53,843 nt of DNA from Megasphaera sp. NM10 (GCF_000417505.1 NZ_APHY01000077.1:1-53843); one strand, 5' to 3'; counted from the first letter of the stretch, positions 1 through 8,401 are shown. A program made the numbers and translations. Notes: a model not told the origin generated them from the sequence alone.

Positions 1-289
1 TCAGGCCCTCTCCCAGCTCCATGGCAGGGAAGAATTCCGGGCTCTCCTGCAGGAAGCCTATGACGTCGGCAAGGCCGCCGGCGTCCCCCTGCCCGACGAC
101 ATCGTCGACGACCAGTACGACCGCATCTTAGGCAGCGACGACATGGATGCCACGAGCTCCCTCGAGCGGGACATCGCCGCCGGCCACCAGAGCGAACTGG
201 ATACCTTCAGCGGCGCCCTCATCCGCCTGGCCCGCCAGTACGGCGTGCCCGTGCCCATGTCGGAGAAATGTTACCGGGCGTTGGTGTAG
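1..289 (+). CDS. panE: Ketopantoate reductase (2-dehydropantoate 2-reductase), C-terminal part
   Basis: Only the last ~95 codons are inside the window (reading frame from base 2, stop TAG 287-289). The piece matches the C-terminal helical domain of the ApbA/PanE family: the run DATSSLERDIAAGHQSELD followed by SGALIRLARQYGVPVP is the substrate-side signature of the family. The enzyme reduces ketopantoate to pantoate with NADPH in the cytosol, on the way to pantothenate and CoA. The gene converges on the acyl-CoA dehydrogenase gene, with a repeat-filled gap between. The family has pantothenate and non-pantothenate members that cannot be separated from this fragment, so the symbol is tentative. 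Confidence 0.75.
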   Translation, partial: QALSQLHGREEFRALLQEAYDVGKAAGVPLPDDIVDDQYDRILGSDDMDATSSLERDIAAGHQSELDTFSGALIRLARQYGVPVPMSEKCYRALV

Positions 290-462
290 GGGCGCCCATA
301 CGGGCGCCGCAGGCCGCAGTGTAAAGCCCCGTTAAGTGGTTAGTGGCTCGTGGCTAGTGGTTAGGGGCTGGCTTACGCATTACTGTAGTAAGGCCCCTCA
401 GACCGCCTGGAGCGGCCAGCTCCCCTTCTCAGGGGAGCCACTACAAACTGCAAATTACAAAT
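290..462. repeat. Composite intergenic repeat tract
   Basis: The gap holds three repeat types seen again elsewhere in the window: a GC palindrome at 286-310 of the GTAGGGGCGCCC class overlapping the panE stop, a degenerate TTAGTGG/CTAGTGG heptamer tract at 332-370, and an ACTACAAACTGCAAATTACA-type tract at 440-462. No coding signal is visible. Confidence 0.7.
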
Positions 463-465
463 ACG

Positions 466-503
466 AAAAAGAGAGGCTGTCGCATCGGCGACAGCCTCTC
501 TTT
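466..503 (-). terminator. Intrinsic terminator of the acrylate operon
   Basis: A perfect 13-bp stem (471-483 with 488-500, loop ATCG) is flanked by an A run on the left and TTT on the right. Read on the minus strand it ends in five U residues, so it terminates the acyl-CoA dehydrogenase transcript about 85 bases after its stop. It may also work weakly on panE. The loop-proximal GTCGC/GCGAC recurs in other terminators of the window. Confidence 0.85.
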
Positions 504-586
504 GTAAGCGGTTTTATCTCATACTGTTTTATACTATTTCTATACGTGTTTCAAAAGGAGGAGAGTTCTGTTAGGAAACTCTTTGA

Positions 587-1735
587 CTATCTGAGGATGG
601 CGCCAGAGATAACCATCTGCTGTACCTGGTTGGTGCCTTCGTAGATCTGAGTGATCTTAGCATCGCGCATGTAGCGTTCAACCGGATATTCGCGAGTGAA
701 GCCATAGCCGCCGAATACCTGGACAGCATCGGTGGTGACCTGCATAGCTACGTCAGAAGCATATTTCTTAGCGATAGCTGCATCTACGGAGTAGGATTTA
801 ACGTCAGGCTGAGCCATTTTCCAAGCTGCTTTGTAGACAGCGAGGCGAGCCGTTTCGATTTTGAGTTTCATGTCAGCGAGCATGAAGCTGATAGCCTGGA
901 ATTTAGCGATCGGTTTGCCGAACTGTGTACGTTCTTTAGCATACTGAACAGCTGCATTGTAAGCACCTTCAGCAATGCCGAGAGCCTGTGCGCCAACGCC
1001 AACACGGCCGCCGTCGAGGGTCATCATAGCGATCTTGAAGCCTTCGCCTTCTTTGCCGAGGAGGTTTTCAGCCGGAACTTTTACGTTCTGGAATACGAGT
1101 TCACGCTGTACGGAAGCGCGGATACCCATTTTAACTTCTTTTTTGCCATAGGTAAAGCCTTCCATGCCTTTTTCGAGGATGAAAGCGCTCATGCCTTTAG
1201 CGCCTTTGGATTTGTCCGTGGAAGCGAATACGACAGTAACGTCAGCTTCGCCGCCGTTGGTGTTGAAGACTTTGGAGCCGTTCAAGGTGTAGCTGCCATC
1301 TTCGTTTTTCGTAGCGACTGTGGAGCCGTTCAAAGCGTCGGTACCAGCATTCGGTTCGGTGAGGCCGAAAGCGCCGAGTTTTGTGCCTTCTGCGAGGGGT
1401 TTGAGGAATTTAGCTTTCTGTTCAGCTGTGCCAAATTTCCAGATCGGCCAGGAGCAGAGCATAGTGTGTACTTCAAAGCTGAGTGCGATGGAGGGGTCAA
1501 CTTTAGCTACTTCTTCGCAAGCAACTGCGAGGCTGAGGAAGTCAGCACCTACGCCGCCGTTTTCTTCTTCCCAAGGAATACCGAGAAGGCCGAGAGTACC
1601 CATTTCGTCGAGGATAGCGCGGTCAAAGACTTCTTTTTCGTCGCGATCTTTGACAGTGGGAGCTAATTTTTTTTCTGCAAAATCTTTTGCGAGATTTGCG
1701 ATATCTTGCTGTAATTCAGAAAGTTTGAATTCCAT
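587..1735 (-). CDS. Acyl-CoA dehydrogenase (acryloyl-/butyryl-CoA reductase type)
   Basis: A 382-residue FAD acyl-CoA dehydrogenase of the short-chain (butyryl-CoA) type. The catalytic glutamate is E366 in QIYEGTNQVQ near the C-terminus, and the flavin/substrate segment GAFGLTEPNAGTDA is present. The start chosen is the ATG of MEFKLSEL, 8 bases after TAGGAGGAA; a longer frame reaching 1843 has no such site. As last gene of the acrylate cluster it probably reduces acryloyl-CoA to propionyl-CoA with electrons from an electron-transfer flavoprotein. It resembles, but as I recall is not identical to, the crystallised M. elsdenii butyryl-CoA dehydrogenase, so a butyryl-CoA role remains possible. 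A 200-base gap with two hairpins separates it from lcdB. Confidence 0.88.
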   Translation of the reverse strand: MEFKLSELQQDIANLAKDFAEKKLAPTVKDRDEKEVFDRAILDEMGTLGLLGIPWEEENGGVGADFLSLAVACEEVAKVDPSIALSFEVHTMLCSWPIWKFGTAEQKAKFLKPLAEGTKLGAFGLTEPNAGTDALNGSTVATKNEDGSYTLNGSKVFNTNGGEADVTVVFASTDKSKGAKGMSAFILEKGMEGFTYGKKEVKMGIRASVQRELVFQNVKVPAENLLGKEGEGFKIAMMTLDGGRVGVGAQALGIAEGAYNAAVQYAKERTQFGKPIAKFQAISFMLADMKLKIETARLAVYKAAWKMAQPDVKSYSVDAAIAKKYASDVAMQVTTDAVQVFGGYGFTREYPVERYMRDAKITQIYEGTNQVQQMVISGAILR

Positions 1736-1778
1736 GATTGAGTTTCCTCCTAAAAGATTGTATATATGGTTTTTATTT

Positions 1779-1842
1779 AAAAACGGCAGAGCCGTCTTTA
1801 AAGCGTCATGAACAGCCCACAGCCCGCACAACGCGGGCTGCA
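1779..1842 (-). terminator. Two hairpins between lcdB and the acyl-CoA dehydrogenase gene
   Basis: On the minus strand a 7-8 bp GC hairpin (GCAGCCCGC/GCGGGCTG, 1822-1842) is followed by a small stem (ACGGC/GCCGT, 1783-1795) running into TTTTT at 1779-1783. The second resembles a weak intrinsic terminator placed about 45 bases before the dehydrogenase start. It could reduce read-through from the operon; whether the last gene also has its own promoter is not evident. Confidence 0.45.
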
Positions 1843-1933
1843 AGCTGCCATACTGTCTGCCGGAGCAGGCAATTTATCCTGTAGCAGGCACCTTTCGGAG
1901 TCCCGCCCAGATGGCTGATGGATCAGGCGATTC

Positions 1934-3052
1934 TTAGAGAATTTCCGAGAAAGCCTGGATACGGGTGCGGAGCTGTTCGAGCGACGGAGATTCGATGTCG
2001 AGGTCGAGGACGGTGTAACGGACACCGGCTGCTTCGAATTCCGGTTTGTAAATCGGATAGTCGAATTCTTCCGGATCGCAGAAGCGCATCATGCAGATGA
2101 CGACAGCGTCAGCATTGTATTTCTTGGTCATGTCGATGAGCATCTGGCCACGCGGTTTGTCTTCGTTCAAAGCGAGCGGGCAGCCATCGAAGTCCTGCCA
2201 CTGCTGAGCGAGCTGTTCGAGGGGATCGATGCCGGACGGTACGTCTGTACGGAACTGGCGGGATTCCTGAGCGAGGTCGTCAGCGACGACAGCGATGTTG
2301 AATTCGCTGAAGATGTCGAGGAATTCATCCGGTTCTGCCATGATACCGGAGAGGATGACTTTTTTGCCATTCCACGGCTGTACCGGTTCTTTCTTGACAG
2401 CGTCGATAAGTTCGCGGACCAAAGCGGTGTGTTCAGCTTTGTCCATGAACCAGCGGGCTTTGATGACGTCATGGCGTTTGACCGGAGTGAAGATCTGCGG
2501 GTACTGAGCAGCTACGTCGCAGAATTCACGCATAACCTGACGGTTTTCGTTGTATACTTTGATAGCTTCCTGGATAGCCAGGTCGGAGATTTTTACGTTG
2601 AGGATACGTTCCAATTCAGTGCGGACATGTTCGTATTCAGCTTTGAGGAAGTCGACAGCCGGGCGGATCTTACGGTTCTGGGGCTGTGTGAAGACGATGA
2701 CCGGAGCTTTGCCGTGCCATTTCTGGCTCATGCAGCGGAGGGTATCGCAGGGAACGGAGAAGATGACAGCGTCGAGGCAGTCATACGTGCCGTTGAGCTG
2801 GAGTTCCATGTCAGCCTGCATCAAGGAACAAGCGAACGGAGGAAGGTATGTACGAGCTGCGGAAATCTGCGGGTTCTGGGAACCGAACATGCCTACCGGG
2901 AGATAGCCTGCAGCGTATACGATTTCTTCCGGAGCGTAGTAAGGCATCATGCCTACGAGGCCTTTGCCCTGTTTTTTATAATTCAAAACCGTCTTCTGGG
3001 GATGGTTGGATACTTCCTGTAATTTGCTGATAAGTTCGTCGATCTGACTCAT
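1934..3052 (-). CDS. lcdB: Lactoyl-CoA dehydratase, beta subunit
   Basis: A 372-residue protein of the 2-hydroxyacyl-CoA dehydratase D-component family (HgdB/BcrB/LcdB). With LcdA it forms the oxygen-sensitive iron-sulfur dehydratase that removes water from (R)-lactoyl-CoA to give acryloyl-CoA by a ketyl-radical mechanism. Family features are the early GLVGMMPYYAPEEIVYAAG segment, the cysteine in FACSLMQ, and the late block AVVICMMRFCDPEEFDYP. Its ATG overlaps the lcdA stop as TAATG, so the two subunits are translationally coupled. A cytosolic enzyme. Substrate is inferred from the neighbours (pct, activator), since 2-hydroxyglutaryl-CoA enzymes look alike. Confidence 0.9.
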   Translation of the reverse strand: MSQIDELISKLQEVSNHPQKTVLNYKKQGKGLVGMMPYYAPEEIVYAAGYLPVGMFGSQNPQISAARTYLPPFACSLMQADMELQLNGTYDCLDAVIFSVPCDTLRCMSQKWHGKAPVIVFTQPQNRKIRPAVDFLKAEYEHVRTELERILNVKISDLAIQEAIKVYNENRQVMREFCDVAAQYPQIFTPVKRHDVIKARWFMDKAEHTALVRELIDAVKKEPVQPWNGKKVILSGIMAEPDEFLDIFSEFNIAVVADDLAQESRQFRTDVPSGIDPLEQLAQQWQDFDGCPLALNEDKPRGQMLIDMTKKYNADAVVICMMRFCDPEEFDYPIYKPEFEAAGVRYTVLDLDIESPSLEQLRTRIQAFSEIL

Positions 3053-4338
3053 TAGTGGTTTCCTCCTTCATTGGCTTTTTTGTCTGCCATCATTTCTGCC
3101 AAAGCTTCTACACGGGTATCGAACTGTGCTTCCGAGAAGTTACGAGCATCGGTCTGGTCGCCGTCGAAAATGACATACGGTACGCCGAGGTTCTTCTGGA
3201 CTCGCTGGCCACCTTCGTTGTTGAGAAGGCTCATGTTCTTGCAGGAACGGTTCTGATGCATGATCAAGCCGTCGCATTTGCCGTCGCGGACAACTTTTTC
3301 AAGAACAGCGCCGCGCTGTTCGAGGCAGCAGTTGATGTATGTACGGGAATAAGCTTCTGCCATGGATTCGAGGTCGCCCGGTTCGTAGGAAACGTCCCAC
3401 ATGCCAGGATAAGCGGAACCAGTCATGAGAGCGCCCTGACCTTTGAGTTCTTTGAAGGTGTGGCCGAGAGCGATCCAGACAGCGATACCTTCCCAGGTAA
3501 CACGGGATTTTTCGTTTTCACCGAAAGCCCATTTCTTATTAGCTACTTTTTCGTCCAATTCTTTGAGGAATTTGTTGAACGTGATTTCCGAGTAGTTCAA
3601 GGAGCGGGCAGCAACGGCGAGGCCCATGTAGTTGAAGAGGTCGAAGCCGTTGAGCGGCGACGGTTTGTACTGGAAGTACGTAGCGATTTTGTTCCAGGCA
3701 GCGATGGAGCGCTGTGTCTGTTTCTGTACTTCGAAGAATTTGTCATAGTCGAAGGGACGGCCGCAGAGGTCTTCGAGCTGTTTGATAGCGTGTTTGAATT
3801 CGCCGACGATGTACTGTTTAGCATGTTTCGTAACAGGGAATTCATGGTTGAACGGTACGTCGATGTTGATGAGAGGTACGTTCAATTCTTTAGCCAAGTT
3901 TTCATACCATTTGAGCAAGGTATTGCAGATGTTGTTGCAAGTGAGGACAACATCCGGAAGGGGAATCGGAGAAGCCGGGGAGTTTTTGAGGACTTCCGGC
4001 GTTTCGCCTGTCAGAGCCTGCTGTTTGAGGAGTTCCATGTAGCCCATGTTGACGCGGCAGTAGGAACAGATGTCCTGGTTGTAACCTTTGTTTTCAGCAA
4101 CTTCGAGCATGGCCGGAGCACCGTGACGGGCACCGATACCAGCTGCGTGAGTTTCCGGATAGACGATGGCGATGTCCATAGCCGTGCAGAATTCCGGAGG
4201 AGCGACAGAAGCGGACCAGCAAACGAGGCGGCCTTCTTTTTTCGCTTTACGTGCGTCTTCATCGACTTTCGGCAAGAAGTAACCAAGGGCTTCCTTGGAG
4301 CTCATGCTTTCAATATCTACTGTTTTTTCTTCACTCAT
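3052..4338 (-). CDS. lcdA: Lactoyl-CoA dehydratase, alpha subunit
   Basis: A 428-residue HgdA-type subunit. Cysteines at about residues 40, 51, 91, 94, 134 and 138 include the candidate [4Fe-4S] ligands; CSYCRVN and VVLTCNNICNTL are recognisable family blocks. It pairs with LcdB and is reduced by the ATP-driven activator LcdC encoded just upstream. The ATG lies after AAGGAGAG. Order here is activator first, then A and B, with a 21-base gap after lcdC and a 1-base overlap with lcdB, so all are one transcript. The long open frame on the opposite strand is a codon-bias shadow. Confidence 0.9.
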   Translation of the reverse strand: MSEEKTVDIESMSSKEALGYFLPKVDEDARKAKKEGRLVCWSASVAPPEFCTAMDIAIVYPETHAAGIGARHGAPAMLEVAENKGYNQDICSYCRVNMGYMELLKQQALTGETPEVLKNSPASPIPLPDVVLTCNNICNTLLKWYENLAKELNVPLINIDVPFNHEFPVTKHAKQYIVGEFKHAIKQLEDLCGRPFDYDKFFEVQKQTQRSIAAWNKIATYFQYKPSPLNGFDLFNYMGLAVAARSLNYSEITFNKFLKELDEKVANKKWAFGENEKSRVTWEGIAVWIALGHTFKELKGQGALMTGSAYPGMWDVSYEPGDLESMAEAYSRTYINCCLEQRGAVLEKVVRDGKCDGLIMHQNRSCKNMSLLNNEGGQRVQKNLGVPYVIFDGDQTDARNFSEAQFDTRVEALAEMMADKKANEGGNH

Positions 4339-4359
4339 GATTTTGTTCTCTCCTTTGAC

Positions 4360-5145
4360 TTATTTCTTGATTTTATCATAAGCAATCAAAGCAGCTCCGA
4401 GAGCACCCACCGCTTGGGGATGCAGAGCGACTCTGACAGGAATACCTAATTCTTTCGATACGGCATCGACGACGCCGGGATCGCGGGAGCCACCGCCGGT
4501 CATGGTCAGGTCTTCACCGACACCGACGCGGCGCACGAGAGCGCAGGCTTTGGCGGCGATGGACTGATGGACACCGGCTACGATATCTTCTTTCGGGACA
4601 TTCTTGGAAAGAAGGGAAATGACTTCCGATTCAGCAAAAACCGTGCAGGTACTGCTGACGGCAGCGGGATGCTTCGATTTGAAGTACCAGTCCCCCATTT
4701 CAGACATGGGGATTTCCAGTACCTTCGACATGACGTCGAGGAAACGGCCCGTACCAGCGGCGCATTTGTCGTTCATGGCAAACTGCATGACCAGGCCCTG
4801 GCCATTCAATTTGATGGACTTGACGTCCTGACCGCCGATATCGAGGATGGTCGTCGTACCGGGGCATTCAAAGAGGGCCCCTTTGGCATGGCACGTGATT
4901 TCGCTGACTTCGCCTTTGGCGCAGTCGACATTGAAACGGCCATAGCCTGTGGCGATGATGTTCGCCATGTCTTCAATTTTTAAGTTGGTATCTTTGAAGA
5001 CTTCGTCCAAAACGCGTTCCGGACCGGTCGAACCGGTGCCGATTTCAACGACGGCATGGGCGACGATCTTCTTGCCATCTTCCAGGATGACTGCCTTGGA
5101 AGAAGAAGAACCAACGTCGATTCCGAGAGTATACACAGTTTTCAC
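4360..5145 (-). CDS. lcdC: Dehydratase activator ATPase (BadF/BcrA family)
   Basis: A 261-residue ASKHA-fold ATPase that injects one electron into the dehydratase at the cost of ATP. Visible motifs: GIDVGSSSSKAVIL phosphate-binding loop at residues 8-21, DIGGQDVKSI at about 102-111, and two cysteines, C128 (NDKCAAGTGR) and C167 (SSTCTVFAESE), which in homologues bridge a single [4Fe-4S] cluster across the homodimer. The start is unusual: GTG at 5145, with a second GTG three codons later (5136) better spaced from AAAGGTG; homologues begin near the second. It lies between the VOC gene and lcdA. Confidence 0.9.
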   Translation of the reverse strand: MKTVYTLGIDVGSSSSKAVILEDGKKIVAHAVVEIGTGSTGPERVLDEVFKDTNLKIEDMANIIATGYGRFNVDCAKGEVSEITCHAKGALFECPGTTTILDIGGQDVKSIKLNGQGLVMQFAMNDKCAAGTGRFLDVMSKVLEIPMSEMGDWYFKSKHPAAVSSTCTVFAESEVISLLSKNVPKEDIVAGVHQSIAAKACALVRRVGVGEDLTMTGGGSRDPGVVDAVSKELGIPVRVALHPQAVGALGAALIAYDKIKK

Positions 5146-5161
5146 CTTTCTTTATAAAAAA

Positions 5162-6076
5162 TCAATCATTAAAAGGGTTGGGATTGCTGCGATTGATGGG
5201 AGCTACGGTCTGGACATATTCGACGAGGATGCCGGCGTCCGTGCTGGGACGGCGGAAGTTGACGATGATATCGTCCGTTCCCCGGACGGCTTTCTTTTCG
5301 AGCATGCAACCAGGCTTCTGGCTTTCCATAATCTGACGTACCTTTTCGACATCATCCACTTCAAAGGCGATATGAGCGATACCTCCCCTGCCATGATTGA
5401 AATCTTTGAGGACCCCTTCACGGGGAATAATGAATTCGATAGGCGTACTGTTTTCACCTTTTTTAGTGAAAATGAGATCCGCATGGTAGGCGTCGACGAA
5501 ACCGGAATAATCCACTTCCAGACCATTGGTCTTGATGAATTCATGGGCCTTTTCCAAGGTCGGCAAGACGATGCCGATATGGTGCAGGCGCATGGGATGC
5601 CATGTTTCGTTGAGCTTCCCTTTTTCCGGGCCGAGATTCTTAACGAAAGGATTTTCGCCGCGGCCGGTGATAGGTGCTGTCGTCTGAACATATTCAACGA
5701 GGATACCCTGGTTGGTTGTCGGGCGGCGGAAGTTGACGATAATGTCGTCCGTACCCTGGACAGCTTTCTTTTCTAACATGCATCCCGGACAATCTGCTTC
5801 CATTTCCTGGCGGACAGCTTCGACATCGTCCACTTCGAAGGCGATGTGGGCAATGCCGCCGCGGCCACCATTGAATTGGGTAAGCACACCGGAGTGCGGG
5901 ATAATCATTTCAATCGGGCTGGCAAATTCACCAAACTTAGTGAAAATGAGATCAGCCTGGTAAGCATCGACATAGCCGGCATAGTCGATTTCAAGTCCAT
6001 TATTCTGCATGAATTCATGGGCTTTTTCTAAGGTCGGCAGGACAATGCCTACGTGGTGGAGTCGCATAGGTTTCAT
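5162..6076 (-). CDS. Tandem VOC (glyoxalase/methylmalonyl-CoA epimerase-like) protein
   Basis: A 304-residue protein made of two near-identical VOC modules, residues 1-146 and 159-304, offset by 158. Each module keeps the four metal ligands expected for methylmalonyl-CoA epimerases: H8, E56, H77, E128 and H166, E214, H235, E286. Most family members are single ~135-150 residue chains that dimerise, so this is an in-frame duplication. The ATG overlaps the pct stop as ATGA, placing it inside the acrylate operon. Function is not established; a CoA-thioester alpha-carbon epimerase or isomerase acting on lactoyl-CoA would fit the setting, methylmalonyl-CoA epimerase is the default annotation. A start at Met4 is also possible. 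Confidence 0.8.
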   Translation of the reverse strand: MKPMRLHHVGIVLPTLEKAHEFMQNNGLEIDYAGYVDAYQADLIFTKFGEFASPIEMIIPHSGVLTQFNGGRGGIAHIAFEVDDVEAVRQEMEADCPGCMLEKKAVQGTDDIIVNFRRPTTNQGILVEYVQTTAPITGRGENPFVKNLGPEKGKLNETWHPMRLHHIGIVLPTLEKAHEFIKTNGLEVDYSGFVDAYHADLIFTKKGENSTPIEFIIPREGVLKDFNHGRGGIAHIAFEVDDVEKVRQIMESQKPGCMLEKKAVRGTDDIIVNFRRPSTDAGILVEYVQTVAPINRSNPNPFND

Positions 6077-7626
6077 TTTTTCAACCCCATCGGGCCGTCC
6101 TGGAAGAGGCGGGCATCCATGAGTTTCGGATTATCAATGATCGGCTTGAAGTCCATGTGAGCGAGGATATCTTTTTCAATATCGATGCCCGGTGCGACTT
6201 CGATGAGTTTCAAGCCTTCTTTGGTCAGTTCAAATACGCAGCGTTCCGTGATGTAGAGAACGTGTTTGCCGTTGCGGGCTGCATAGGAACCGTTGAAAGT
6301 GATCTGGTCGACAGCTTTGATGAACTTCTTGGCTTTGCCTTCCTGGAGGATCTTGACTTTGCCGTCTTCGACAGCGATTTTCAAGCCGCCAGCCGTGAAG
6401 GTGCCGCAGAAGTAAACATTCGGTGTCTGCTGGGAAATGTTCGGGAAACCGCCGCAGCCGGCAACGTTAGTACCGAACTTGCTGACGTTGATGTTGCCCG
6501 AGCCATCGCACTGGGCCAGGCCGAGGTAAGCGATGTCCAGACCGCCGCCATCGTAGAAGTCGAACTGATAGGTGTGGTCGATGATGGCATCGGCATTGCG
6601 GGACGAACCGAAGCGGGCACCGCCCTGCGGTACGCCACCGATGGCGCCGCCTTCGACGGTCAGGGTAATGGTATCGGCGATACCTTCTTCACCGGCAACA
6701 GAAGCAACGTATTCCGGAGCACCGACGCCGAGGTTGACGACAGCGTTTTCAGTCAATTCCAAAGCGCCGCGGCGGCCGATGATTTTCTTAGCGCTCATGG
6801 GGAGAGCTGCATCGGCAGCGCCTTCGGGAGCACGATGTTCGCCGCTGAGGGACGGATCGTATTCGCAGTCATACGTCTGCTGATGGTCTTCCGGAGCTGC
6901 TACGACGACGTAGTCGACATAGATGCCGGGGATCTTGACCATGCGCGGGTCGAGGCTGCCGTGAGCGACGACGTCTTTGACCTGGACGACGACTTTACCG
7001 CCACAGTTGTGAACGGCCTGGGCGACGGAAGTGCTTTCGAAAGGCCCGATTTCTTCATCCATGGTGATGTTGCCCGATTCATCGGCATAAGTGCCGCGGA
7101 GGAAAGCTACGTTGACCGGGAAGGTCGGATAGAAAAGCTGTTCGTGACCGTCGACTTCGATCAATTTGACCAAGTCTTCTTTGGTTACGTCATTGAGCTT
7201 GCCGCCGAGCTGACGGGGATCGAGGAAAGTTTCCAAACCGATATCCGTGAAGACGCCGAGTTTGTGGCCTGCCAAAGCGCGGAACCAATGAACCAGCGTG
7301 CCCTGCGAGAAGTTGTATGCTTCGATTTTGTTTTCAACAGCCAGTTTACCGATAGCCGGTACTGTCTGCCAGTGACCGATGATGGCGCGTTTCAAAAGAC
7401 CTGTGTGTGCCAGGTGTTCTGCAGCACGGCCATCGCGTTTACCCTGGGAACCTGCGTAGATGTAAGTCAGGTTCTGCGGCGTGTTCGTATCCAAGAACCG
7501 TTTTTCCAAGGCTTTGGTCAGGGCTTCCGGATGGGCACTGCTGACAAAACCAATAGACGTAATCGTGTCGTTGTCTTTTACGAGCTGAGCTGCTTGTTCA
7601 GCTGTAATGATTTCTACTTTTCTCAT
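6073..7626 (-). CDS. pct: Propionate CoA-transferase
   Basis: A 517-residue family I CoA-transferase with alpha and beta halves fused. The catalytic glutamate is E325 in TLTVEGGAIGGVPQGG; the oxyanion segment GVGAPEYV lies shortly before. From memory the chain is nearly the same as the well-known M. elsdenii Pct. It moves CoA from propionyl-CoA or acetyl-CoA to lactate, supplying lactoyl-CoA to LcdAB and releasing propionate. First gene of the operon, with AGGAGG 11 bases before the ATG and a promoter at 7726-7754. The stop overlaps the VOC start by four bases. Confidence 0.96.
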   Translation of the reverse strand: MRKVEIITAEQAAQLVKDNDTITSIGFVSSAHPEALTKALEKRFLDTNTPQNLTYIYAGSQGKRDGRAAEHLAHTGLLKRAIIGHWQTVPAIGKLAVENKIEAYNFSQGTLVHWFRALAGHKLGVFTDIGLETFLDPRQLGGKLNDVTKEDLVKLIEVDGHEQLFYPTFPVNVAFLRGTYADESGNITMDEEIGPFESTSVAQAVHNCGGKVVVQVKDVVAHGSLDPRMVKIPGIYVDYVVVAAPEDHQQTYDCEYDPSLSGEHRAPEGAADAALPMSAKKIIGRRGALELTENAVVNLGVGAPEYVASVAGEEGIADTITLTVEGGAIGGVPQGGARFGSSRNADAIIDHTYQFDFYDGGGLDIAYLGLAQCDGSGNINVSKFGTNVAGCGGFPNISQQTPNVYFCGTFTAGGLKIAVEDGKVKILQEGKAKKFIKAVDQITFNGSYAARNGKHVLYITERCVFELTKEGLKLIEVAPGIDIEKDILAHMDFKPIIDNPKLMDARLFQDGPMGLKK

Positions 7627-7725
7627 TACCGTAACTTCCTCCTGCTATGTAGAGTGTACCGACGCTGTCGTCGCTACTGTCGTACGCCTTTGTGAAAATT
7701 TTCCAAAGGTGAATTACTGACTAGA

Positions 7726-7754
7726 ATGATATCATGGAAAACCCATAACGTCAA
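7726..7754 (-). promoter_or_regulatory. Promoter of the pct-lcd operon
   Basis: On the minus strand TTGACG (7749-7754), a 17-base spacer and TATCAT (7726-7731) make a good sigma-70 site. It predicts a start near 7719 and a 5' leader of about 95 bases before pct. Confidence 0.7.
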
Positions 7755-8082
7755 TGAATAAATCGGGACAAATTAGTCACAAGGAATAGAAAATCTACAA
7801 ATCTATTCCACTTTAGAATTATAAATTTTGATATTTATAATTATTTATCGAACAACTAATTTCAAGCGAATTACGGCAATAAAATGGCTTATATATTGAC
7901 ATAAATAGATTAATTCATCACGTATGATTTTTAGTTTAATCGATATTATATATTAAAAAGTCGGAAACCCCTGTAAAACAGCCATGACCAAAAGGTACTG
8001 TTAAAAACCAAGCATGATAATTCGTTATAGTATGTGAAAAACGGTACTTATTCTTTCCTTCTAGAATAGTTCGTAATAGGAA
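7755..8082. other. AT-rich region upstream of the pct promoter
   Basis: No gene is visible. It is markedly AT-rich for this genome. At 7817-7842 there is a perfect inverted repeat with 10-bp all-AT arms (AATTATAAAT, six-base loop), about 65 bases upstream of the -35 box of pct, a plausible binding site for a regulator of the lactate operon. Nothing else recognisable was found. Confidence 0.4.
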
Positions 8083-8224
8083 GTTTAGGGGCTAGGGATT
8101 AGTGGTTAGGGGTTCGTGGCTAGTGGTTCGCCTGAATCATCTAAAAAAGCTGCCGCACGAAGCCCAGATGGCTTTATACGGCAGCCTTTTTTTGCGCTGT
8201 AGGGGTCGCCACGTGGGCGACCCG
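8083..8224. repeat. Composite intergenic repeat tract with terminator
   Basis: A TTAGTGG-type heptamer tract (8083-8130) is followed by GCCTGAATCATCT, a terminator hairpin (8143-8193) and a CACGTG-centred palindrome (8199-8224, GTAGGGGTCGCC/GGCGACCC). The bases just after the palindrome resemble those after the palindrome at 25891-25916, and the GCCTGAATC word recurs at about 40030. Confidence 0.7.
8143..8193 (+). terminator. Hairpin with poly-T, repeat-associated
   Basis: GCTGCCG (8149-8155) pairs with CGGCAGC (8179-8185), with a nested CGAAGCC/GGCTTT stem, A6 on the left and T7 on the right. It can work in both directions, but no gene ends beside it on the plus strand. Confidence 0.6.
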
Positions 8225-8375
8225 TTGGATATTTGGTGGCGCTCTCCCTAAAATGAATAATCACTCATATTCTAAGACAGGCCTATCATGATTGTATAGA
8301 CATAATAGATTGGAGTATATTGAACGTTTTCACGCATATCATTTGTCATGTATAACGTCTACATCACATTTCAGG

Positions 8376-8401
8376 CGGGCTTGCCACGTGCAAGCCCCTA
8401 C
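8376..8401. repeat. CACGTG-centred palindromic repeat
   Basis: CGGGCTTGC CACGTG CAAGCCCCTAC, nearly the same as the copy at 11412-11437. It sits two bases before the lactate permease terminator. Confidence 0.7.

Noticed and set aside
587-1843. Longer N-terminus for the acyl-CoA dehydrogenase
   Set aside because: The extra 36 residues have no family similarity and the inner ATG has an ideal TAGGAGGAA site.
5162-6076. Two separate genes for the two VOC modules
   Set aside because: There is one uninterrupted frame through both modules with a 12-residue linker; no internal stop. The second module does have an internal Met but no clear ribosome site.
6157-7695. Open frame of over 500 codons on the plus strand opposite pct
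   Set aside because: It has no Shine-Dalgarno or recognisable domain and exactly mirrors a clear pct frame; long antisense frames arise here from the strong GC-rich third-position bias. The same holds for those opposite lcdA, gdpP and the GlcD-type gene.
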